Source: MWAR01 sp036567845 (GTDB taxonomy: Bacteria > Muiribacteriota > Ozemobacteria > Ozemobacterales > Ozemobacteraceae). From it: a DNA stretch of 50,259 nucleotides. The position numbers and the translations under genes are program-made. The notes beneath the pieces were generated by a model, which had not been told where the DNA came from, did not search any database, and saw only the letters and a program-made list of their open reading frames with translations. This document shows, one piece after another, positions 32,598-38,436 of the stretch. Position 1 is the first letter of the stretch. Each line of letters opens with the position of its first letter. The DNA lies in contig DATCTT010000265.1 in the NCBI GenBank assembly GCA_036567845.1, forward strand, positions 1-50,259, given 5' to 3'.

Positions 32598-33146
32598 ATG
32601 ACGGCTATCACCGCGCAGGAGCTGGTTCCCCCGGAGGGAAGGGACCAGCGCGTTTGGCCGCTGCTGACCCTGCTCGTCGGGCCAATCGACTCGGGAAAAA
32701 CCAGCTTTTTGCGCCGCTGGTACCAGACCTGGCGATGGGGCGACGGCGTCCTTTCCGCAAAGCGGTTTGCTGATTCAACGCTGATCGGATACGACCTAGA
32801 GCGCCTTTCCACCGGTGAGATCTGCCCGTGGGCGAGGGTTGTGGGGGGGGAGCCGGCAGGCTGGCAGACCTGGCTTGCTATCGGCCCCTTCCGGATGCGG
32901 CGGGAAGGATATTGCTTCGTGGAGACGGCGGTCGATGAGGTGCTTGCCACACGGCAAGGCCCGATGATCCTCGACGAGGTTGGCCCGCTCGAACTGGCGG
33001 GAGAGGGATTTGCCCCGCTCCTGCAGCGACTGTTGGCCCTGCGGCAACCGACGCTCGCTGCTATCAGGGAGTCCTGCCTTTCGGAATTTCTTCTCCGTTT
33101 TCCGACGGAAGCCCCGCGGATCGTCCGATTCCAGGAGGCTGGTTGA
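32598..33146 (+). CDS. THEP1-like nucleoside-triphosphatase (NTPase_1 family)
   Basis: 182 residues. Walker A GPIDSGKT at residues 28-35 and a Walker B-type MILDEVGPLELAGEGF at about 122-137, the hallmark of NTPase_1/THEP1 proteins. The family hydrolyses NTPs; its physiological role is unclear, and members often lie beside metal or cofactor genes. The ATG overlaps the end of the broken Mop reading frame. It is the last plus-strand gene of the locus and ends at a hairpin shared with the convergent NUDIX gene. Confidence 0.78.
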   Translation: MTAITAQELVPPEGRDQRVWPLLTLLVGPIDSGKTSFLRRWYQTWRWGDGVLSAKRFADSTLIGYDLERLSTGEICPWARVVGGEPAGWQTWLAIGPFRMRREGYCFVETAVDEVLATRQGPMILDEVGPLELAGEGFAPLLQRLLALRQPTLAAIRESCLSEFLLRFPTEAPRIVRFQEAG

Positions 33147-33166
33147 GCAGCCCCATGGCGGCTCAA
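33143..33166. terminator. Hairpin between convergent genes
   Basis: TTGAGC-A-GCC, loop CCAT, GGC-G-GCTCAA: nine base pairs with one A-G mismatch. It overlaps the stops of the NTPase (plus) and NUDIX (minus) genes. There is no T-run on either side, so termination would be weak or factor-dependent. Confidence 0.4.
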
Positions 33167-33651
33167 TCACAGGTCAGATGGTGAGGCAGATCGATGTGCT
33201 CGATCTTGCCGGCTGCAGCAAGGGCTTTCGCCAGAGCCCGCGGCTCGAGAACGGGAAGCGCCGCCCGGGGGAACCAGCGCAGCTCTCTCATGCGTCTCGG
33301 TTGATCGGGAGTTTGTTCGGGGTCGTATCCGAGACGGGCTCTCCCTTTGAGCTTCGAAAATACGATGACAACCTCGAGAAGGCCGATCTCTGGAAACTCC
33401 TGAAGCGCCGCGATGCCGGCCGGCGTGCCTTGCAGCCCCGTTTCCTCGGCCAGTTCTCGCCGCGCGGCATCGATGAGCGATTCCCCCTTTTCGACGATGC
33501 CTCCGGGGAGAGCCCAGAAGTCGCGGCCCGTGCCCGGTGAAACATGCCTAATCAGCAGCAGGCGCCCGTTCCGGAGACACAGGCACCGAACGCACAGCCG
33601 AAAGGCGGGTGGAATCGGCACAGATTTCCGATGTGTTCGGGGCATGGTCAC
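33163..33651 (-). CDS. NUDIX hydrolase
   Basis: 162 residues. The full NUDIX box lies at residues 50-72 (G-x5-E-x7-R-E-L-x-E-E-x-G-L) with the REL.EE metal ligands in place. NUDIX enzymes cleave nucleoside diphosphates linked to another group. The N-terminal segment has three Cys residues (LCVRCLC). The ATG overlaps the stop of the upstream methyltransferase gene, so the two are coupled. The substrate is unknown; a role in nucleotide clean-up or in a modified-nucleotide pathway within the metal locus is only an inference. Confidence 0.9.
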   Translation of the reverse strand: MTMPRTHRKSVPIPPAFRLCVRCLCLRNGRLLLIRHVSPGTGRDFWALPGGIVEKGESLIDAARRELAEETGLQGTPAGIAALQEFPEIGLLEVVIVFSKLKGRARLGYDPEQTPDQPRRMRELRWFPRAALPVLEPRALAKALAAAGKIEHIDLPHHLTCD

Positions 33652-34514
33652 GCCTGTTCTCGTTCCCAGGTGAAGAGCGCCTGCGGAACCGGATACTGGA
33701 GGATGAACGCGCCGTCGCTTTTCACCAGCCGCTTCGAAAGGTGTTCCTCGAGGCGGGACAGGCGGTCGCGGTCTTCGGTGATGCCAAGGCGGTGCGCGAG
33801 CACCTGGACGCCTTCTTCGAGCGTCTGGAACGTCCAGAAGAACGGGCGGGGAAGAATCTCGAGGTTGGGCAGAATGCCGTGCCTGATCATGATGTGATAC
33901 AGATAGGCGATGCGTTCGCGCCGGAACGTGGTTTCGGGGAGATCGAGGGCCTTCCGCATCGGAGGATCAGCCGGATAATCCGCGTGCGGAACGAGCACCA
34001 TGCCGCGCCGGGCCGCATCACGCAGGCGGTCGATCGCCGTTCCCATATCGCAGATACCGTCTTCACGCAGCGCTGCAACCCCAAGAGCATTGAAACAGAT
34101 CACGGTGTCGTAACCGGTCATGTTCCCGAGCTCATCTGACAGCCACCGCCCCACCTGGGTGTCGATGTTCCAATGCCCTTCTGCGAAGGCTTGCCGGCGC
34201 AACTCTTCGAGCATCGAAACGGAAAGGTCGAACGCCGTGACGCGGGCGACCCGCCGTGACAGCGGTATGGCAAATGTGCCGGGGCCTGCCCCCACGTCGA
34301 GAACGCGTTCATGCGGCTGCCATGTGAAGCGGTCGAGCAGGCTCTCGGCGAGGCGCCGCTGGTCGGGGTGATGGGCTTTGCGGGCAAATTCACCCGATCT
34401 GTCGTTCCAGAACGATCTCTGGTTCTTTTCGGCCGGTGTCGCGTCATTTATGTGCCAGGGGTGATTGTAGATGGCTTCCCAGTCGACATCTTGAAACGTG
34501 AGTGCAGGCTTCAT
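33648..34514 (-). CDS. Class I SAM-dependent methyltransferase
   Basis: 288 residues. Motif I VLDVGAGPG at 71-79, the acidic end of strand 2 in VTAFDLSVSML, and a post-motif region TVICFNALGV. The ~70 residues before motif I (SFWNDRSGEFARK) and the C-terminal ~100 residues are accessory. It is coupled to the NUDIX gene by an ATGA overlap and follows the tonB gene on the same strand after 175 bases holding an AT-rich element. Related methyltransferases occur beside DUF364 genes, here also. Substrate unknown; a metallophore or corrinoid-type ligand is possible. Confidence 0.88.
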   Translation of the reverse strand: MKPALTFQDVDWEAIYNHPWHINDATPAEKNQRSFWNDRSGEFARKAHHPDQRRLAESLLDRFTWQPHERVLDVGAGPGTFAIPLSRRVARVTAFDLSVSMLEELRRQAFAEGHWNIDTQVGRWLSDELGNMTGYDTVICFNALGVAALREDGICDMGTAIDRLRDAARRGMVLVPHADYPADPPMRKALDLPETTFRRERIAYLYHIMIRHGILPNLEILPRPFFWTFQTLEEGVQVLAHRLGITEDRDRLSRLEEHLSKRLVKSDGAFILQYPVPQALFTWEREQA

Positions 34515-34593
34515 GGGGCAGGATTCCTTGGAGGAGAGAATGTTGGAGAGAAATCATGGGTGATGATGTAATTGTCCCATGACACCTCGGATC

Positions 34594-34619
34594 AATGCTA
34601 TTATATACTATTCTAGCAT
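34594..34619 (-). promoter_or_regulatory. Locus AT-rich element at the methyltransferase promoter
   Basis: AATGCTATTATATACTAT at 34594-34611 matches the locus consensus at 15 of 18 positions. It lies in a larger inverted repeat ATGCTA...TAGCAT (34595-34600 and 34614-34619). On the minus strand it contains TATAAT (complement of 34600-34605), the likely -10 of the methyltransferase-NUDIX operon; the -35 is poor. Confidence 0.55.
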
Positions 34620-34689
34620 ATCATGACGCAATCAGCTGCCTTTTCCTGAGAATCTGCGAGGCGCGGGCATAGGGGAGGATCCTCTTTTT

Positions 34690-35586
34690 TCATCGCAATC
34701 CGGAATCGCGAAGCGAATATCTGATGGGGATTTCCAGGAGAGCTTCCGTGTTCCAGCCCCTTGGTGGAGGGGGAAAGCGGCGGTTGCGGAACAGGGCGAG
34801 CGCGGCGGCATGCAGCTCCGCCGGAGCCGTTCCGGCCGTTGTCAGTCCGGATACCGAACCGCCGGCATCGATGCGGAACCGCAGGGTGACGATTCCGCTC
34901 TGGCCGCGTTGGCGGGCGTTGGCGGGATAGGTTTTCGCAGCCTCGAGACGGCGTCTGACTAGCTGGAGATAGGTGGCTATTTCTTTGGCGGGGATGGGTT
35001 GCGATGTACCGGGGGCGACAGACGCCGTGCCTTCCTGCGACGGTTTGTTGGGAGGGTTGGCCGGAGCGGATGTGCCAGGATTGCGTCGGCGCAGCGTGTC
35101 GAGCAGATCGGAGAGCGGCGCGTTATTCCGGCTCGCTTCAGGGAGCGGTTCGGTGGGTATTTCGGTGAGGGGAACGGGGAGGGGGGGGGCTTGTCTGGGC
35201 GGCTGGGAAATAGCCTTGGATAAGGGCTTCCAATGCCTGGGTTTCGACGGTGGAGAAGGCTTCCTGGGAGGCTCAGGCCTGGGCTGCTCGGGCAGGGAAT
35301 GAATAATATTATCGATATACCGGCGCGTGCGGGCTGCCTTGTCCGCTGCTGTCCTCATGCTCGAGGAAATCAACGAATGTTCTTCGGACACTGGATTTCT
35401 GGCGGGAACCCTGGTCTCGAGGAATACCCAGGTCGGTTGTTTCCCGGCCGGCTGGGAAGGGGGAATCCAGCAGCACCAGATTCCAAGAAGGGATAACAGA
35501 AAACCCTGCAGGATCAACGACGCGATCAAGGCAAAACCGCTAGTAAAATATCCATAGGAATAGAATGTTGTGTGAACCGACGTCAT
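34690..35586 (-). CDS. tonB: TonB protein
   Basis: 298 residues from ATG 35586, which overlaps the exbD stop (ATGA); a longer frame to 36207 lies over exbD/exbB and is not real. One N-terminal membrane helix (GFALIASLILQGFLLSLLGIW), a long Pro/Lys/Ser-rich periplasmic spacer (residues ~85-190) and a TonB C-terminal domain (YPANARQRGQSGIVTLRFRI...FPPPPRGW). It transmits ExbB-ExbD proton-motive energy to the outer-membrane receptor. It lacks the canonical SYP-type N-terminal His motif visible in E. coli TonB. Its placement with DUF364 suggests dedication to the receptor at 24371-26464. Confidence 0.9.
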   Translation of the reverse strand: MTSVHTTFYSYGYFTSGFALIASLILQGFLLSLLGIWCCWIPPSQPAGKQPTWVFLETRVPARNPVSEEHSLISSSMRTAADKAARTRRYIDNIIHSLPEQPRPEPPRKPSPPSKPRHWKPLSKAISQPPRQAPPLPVPLTEIPTEPLPEASRNNAPLSDLLDTLRRRNPGTSAPANPPNKPSQEGTASVAPGTSQPIPAKEIATYLQLVRRRLEAAKTYPANARQRGQSGIVTLRFRIDAGGSVSGLTTAGTAPAELHAAALALFRNRRFPPPPRGWNTEALLEIPIRYSLRDSGLR

Positions 35587-36011
35587 GGTCGTGCATGAGA
35601 GCCCGGACCGCCGGGAGTGCGCCCCACGAAGGCGACTTTTGTGATGCCTGCGGCCTGGAACCGGTCGATCAGTTCGACCGCTGTGCCTGCGGGGGCTTGC
35701 CGGTCGACTTCGATGACGATGGCGGAAGAGGCCGGGAGCTGTCTGACACAGCTTGCCAGAGCCGATTCCCAGGTGGTTCGGGGGAGCGGTGTGCCGCTCC
35801 AGATGATGCTGCCGGATGCCGTGAGCTCGACGCAGACCGGTTGCGCCTGGTCGGGCGCCTGCAGAGTGCCGATGGCCGGCAGTTCGATCCTCATCAGGGG
35901 CAGCGTCTGCTGCGTCAGGATGAAGAACAGCAGAAGAGTGAAGATGATATCCGAGGCCGGCGTCATGTCGAACGATACGCTGTCCTTTGAGGGCGATCTC
36001 CGGAAGGCCAT
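35583..36011 (-). CDS. exbD: ExbD-family energy transducer
   Basis: 142 residues. The single membrane helix carries the key Asp: FDMTPASDIIFTLLLFFILT. The periplasmic domain reads LPAIGT...VELTASGSIIWSGTPL and ends with a beta-strand/helix repeat typical of ExbD/TolR. It pairs with ExbB to harvest proton flow for TonB. Its start shares a base with the exbB stop (TGATG) and its stop overlaps the tonB start, so all three are coupled. Confidence 0.92.
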   Translation of the reverse strand: MAFRRSPSKDSVSFDMTPASDIIFTLLLFFILTQQTLPLMRIELPAIGTLQAPDQAQPVCVELTASGSIIWSGTPLPRTTWESALASCVRQLPASSAIVIEVDRQAPAGTAVELIDRFQAAGITKVAFVGRTPGGPGSHARP

Positions 36012-36604
36012 CAGCGGTTTTCCTCGCCGACGGTCGAGGCCTGGACGTCGGGATGGGGAGCGTCGAGCGTCTCGAACAGGCGGCGTTCGAGTTCCCGCAG
36101 CTTGCTGCGCGCCAGGCTTTCGATCGTCTGGGCAAACCCGCTTGCCATGAGCCCCAGGACGAGGCCGTAGATCGTCGTATACAGGGCTTCGAACAGGCCG
36201 CTCGCAAGCTCGGACGGCACCACGACCGGTCGCAGGGAAATGAGGTGCAGCGTCCCGACCATGCCGGTCACGGTGCCGAGAAACCCGAGCATGGTGCTGA
36301 TCTGGGCGAGAAAGCGCAAGGTGGGCACGCGCCTGGTGAGGCAGTCCTCCAGGCGGGCGAGCACGAGCTCGATTGACTCGGTCAGGCCGATGCCGGGCAG
36401 GCCTTGTCTCTGTTTGGCCATGCGAAGCGCCCGTTCGACCCAGTAGGGAGCGCCGGTGCAGGCGAACCGATCTGCCGTGAACTGCCAGCGGAAAATCCAG
36501 GCGATGCGCGAAATGCCGATGAACCCGATCACGATTCCGACCAGTGTGAGAGGAATCATCACGGGGCCGCCGAGGCGTAGGAACTGCATGATCGCATCCG
36601 TCAT
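36011..36604 (-). CDS. exbB: ExbB/TolQ-family proton channel
   Basis: 197 residues with three membrane segments: residues ~13-35, a central LRFLAQISTMLGFLGTVTGMVGTL and a C-terminal LYTTIYGLVLGLMASGF. The central segments form the MotA/TolQ/ExbB signature. It builds the inner-membrane motor with ExbD. It lies 32 bases after the methyltransferase gene of the same operon, and so is downstream of DUF364. Confidence 0.93.
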   Translation of the reverse strand: MTDAIMQFLRLGGPVMIPLTLVGIVIGFIGISRIAWIFRWQFTADRFACTGAPYWVERALRMAKQRQGLPGIGLTESIELVLARLEDCLTRRVPTLRFLAQISTMLGFLGTVTGMVGTLHLISLRPVVVPSELASGLFEALYTTIYGLVLGLMASGFAQTIESLARSKLRELERRLFETLDAPHPDVQASTVGEENR

Positions 36605-36636
36605 GGTGTTTTCTCCGGAACGAGTCTGTCAGGCGG

Positions 36637-37347
36637 TCATTTCGCCGGACGCCAGTGAAGCCAGGAGCCGGGGGGCGGGCCGAGAAAGACGGCGTCTCCG
36701 CCGCGTTCGCGGGCGAACCGAAGCATCGCGTCCCTGTCCATAGGGGGAATCTGCGATGGACCGCCGGCTTTCATCTCCCTCTTTGCCCGGCGCCTGGTGA
36801 TTTCGGCAACCAGCTCGGGCGGCGTTCTCAGGCCGTAGCCCCGACCCAGATATGCCGAACCTCCATGGGATATCACGCGAACGATTTCATCGAACGCACC
36901 TGCGAGATCCGGCCAGAACTGGATCGAGCCGCGGCTGAACACGAGATCGACGCTGCCGGTCTCCACCGGAAGCGCCGCGGCCTCGCCGACCAGGCCCGAG
37001 AAGCAGGCCGCCCGTTCGGGGTCGAGGTTGGTGACCCTTTCGACGGCTAGATCGATCATGGCTTTCGACGGATCGACCTCGATGATGCGCTCGACGCCGG
37101 CTTTCAGAAACTCGATCGCCATGTGGCCCGGTCCGCCGCCGATATCGAGGACCCGAAGACCTTTCAGGGGGCGCTCCAGGGCCGCCTCGATGTCGATGAT
37201 CAGCCACTGGTATACGGGACGGAATACGGTGTCCGCAAAGTTCTTGAAACGAACGGCATCCTCCTGATGCCAGTCGCGGAATCCCGGCCTGGCCAGGCAA
37301 TTGTTTCCAGAGTGATGCATATATATCATTCTTTCAGTTTCGATCAA
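36637..37347 (-). CDS. SAM-dependent methyltransferase in the DUF364-exb operon
   Basis: 236 residues from TTG 37347, which overlaps the upstream stop (TTGA); ATG 37329 with GAAAGA in front is a good alternative. Motif I VLDIGGGPG at 66-74, IIEVDPSKAMI for strand 2, and GSVDLVFSRGSIQFW for the post-motif region, the layout of UbiE/COQ5-like enzymes. The C-terminus is basic and Gly-rich. Its sequence differs from the methyltransferase at 33648, so they are not recent duplicates. It is sandwiched between a DUF364 gene and exbB, which ties methyl transfer to the same uptake system. Confidence 0.88.
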   Translation of the reverse strand: MIETERMIYMHHSGNNCLARPGFRDWHQEDAVRFKNFADTVFRPVYQWLIIDIEAALERPLKGLRVLDIGGGPGHMAIEFLKAGVERIIEVDPSKAMIDLAVERVTNLDPERAACFSGLVGEAAALPVETGSVDLVFSRGSIQFWPDLAGAFDEIVRVISHGGSAYLGRGYGLRTPPELVAEITRRRAKREMKAGGPSQIPPMDRDAMLRFARERGGDAVFLGPPPGSWLHWRPAK

Positions 37348-38141
37348 ATTCCGATAGGCGGCGGAGGAGAAAGAACGGAGCGGTTACCGACGAGGCTCGG
37401 GTCGCGCGGCATAAGAACCGGCCTCAGGCCAGGAATGCGCCTGGCGGTTCCCCCCTGCGACACCATCGCTTCGACGGTATTCGGATCGTCGGACCAGGCG
37501 CCGCCGATGATATCCACGCCGAACTCGAACAGCGCCGGGCTGAGCGGAACGGTGGGTCCGAGCATGAGCCAGATGGAACCGGGCTTTTTGAGCCGCAGGA
37601 GGTCGTCGACCGTGTCATTCAGACAGGTGACGCCGGTCATCGCCACGATATCGGCGTCGGGGATCACCTGGGAAGCAGCTTCGGCCGGCAGGTCGCCGGG
37701 CATGGGCCGCTTCTCGAGAACGTGAAAAGCCGATGCCGCCGCCCTGATCGGTTCCATCGAAGGGAAGTGGCCGACCACGACCGCACGCTTGCCCCGGGCC
37801 AGCTCCGCCATCAGTTCGAGCGCGTTTCCATCCACGCAGGGCCGTGTCGGCGGCAGAAGAGCTGCATTGAGCGCCGCCATGCCGACCGACCGCTCCAGCG
37901 GCATCACCGAGTCGGTCCAGGAAATCAACTCGGCAAGCGAGAGACGCTCCACCGATCCCATGTGGCGGACCGGCGCGTGGCTGTTGCCCCTGTAGATCCG
38001 GTCGTCGAGAAGAGTCATGCTCAGGCCTTGCTGATCGGTTCTCACGAGAGTCATGAATGCGTAAATGGCGACTTTCCTGACCTCTGCTGCGAGATGCCCG
38101 GCGGGAATCGATGACTTCACGGCCTCGATCACCTTCGACAT
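37344..38141 (-). CDS. DUF364-family protein (putative heavy-metal chelation), second copy
   Basis: 265 residues. The N-terminal DUF4213-like part (SVGMAALNAALLP) and the C-terminal Rossmann-like DUF364 domain (KRAVVVGHFPSMEPI, DIVAMTGVTCLNDTVDDLL, WLMLGPTVPLSPALFEFGV) are both present. It shares the VGHFP and GP.....APVLF/SPALF positions with the copy at 31630. The C-terminus adds a Pro-rich tail. It is the first gene of a five-gene operon with a methyltransferase, exbB, exbD and tonB. A strong promoter with an element in its spacer lies ~140 bases upstream. Confidence 0.88.
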   Translation of the reverse strand: MSKVIEAVKSSIPAGHLAAEVRKVAIYAFMTLVRTDQQGLSMTLLDDRIYRGNSHAPVRHMGSVERLSLAELISWTDSVMPLERSVGMAALNAALLPPTRPCVDGNALELMAELARGKRAVVVGHFPSMEPIRAAASAFHVLEKRPMPGDLPAEAASQVIPDADIVAMTGVTCLNDTVDDLLRLKKPGSIWLMLGPTVPLSPALFEFGVDIIGGAWSDDPNTVEAMVSQGGTARRIPGLRPVLMPRDPSLVGNRSVLSPPPPIGI

Positions 38142-38277
38142 GGGGGTGCTCCCTGGATCTGCTTTGCGGGAATACTCCGGATGATTCCGGGCGGAAACGG
38201 GTGCGAATGCTCAGGTCGCCACGGGTCTCCGGGCAGCAAAACGAGAACGGGCCCTTGGGCATTCAGGTGGTTCATAA

Positions 38278-38337
38278 GATAATGATAAATAACATTTAGT
38301 AGTAGTGTCAATGTGGGCGAATGCTACTAAATATTAT
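38278..38337 (-). promoter_or_regulatory. Promoter of the DUF364-exb-tonB operon with Fur-like box and two AT-rich elements
   Basis: On the minus strand a perfect TTGACA (complement of 38306-38311), 18 bases and TATCAT (complement of 38282-38287). ACTACTACTAAATGTTAT, a 15/18 match to the locus consensus, fills the spacer. A second copy, AATGCTACTAAATATTAT, lies at 38320-38337 on the plus strand. GATAATGATAAATAACATT at 38278-38296 covers the -10 and matches the classical Fur box at about 14 of 19 positions. Confidence 0.65.
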
Positions 38338-38399
38338 TGTGTCTTCTTGAAGTCGCTCGCGGAAGCCGGAGCTGCTCTCAGCGTTTTTGTCAGGAAGGA

Positions 38400-38420
38400 G
38401 GCGAGGCAGACCACCTCGCC
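38400..38420 (-). terminator. Possible terminator of the phosphatase gene
   Basis: GGCGAGG and CCTCGCC form a 7-bp stem around a 7-base loop, 16 bases after the phosphatase stop. On the minus strand it is followed by the pyrimidine run CTCCTTCCT rather than a clean T-run, so it is a weak candidate. Confidence 0.4.
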
Positions 38421-38436
38421 CTCACGCGAGGGAGCT

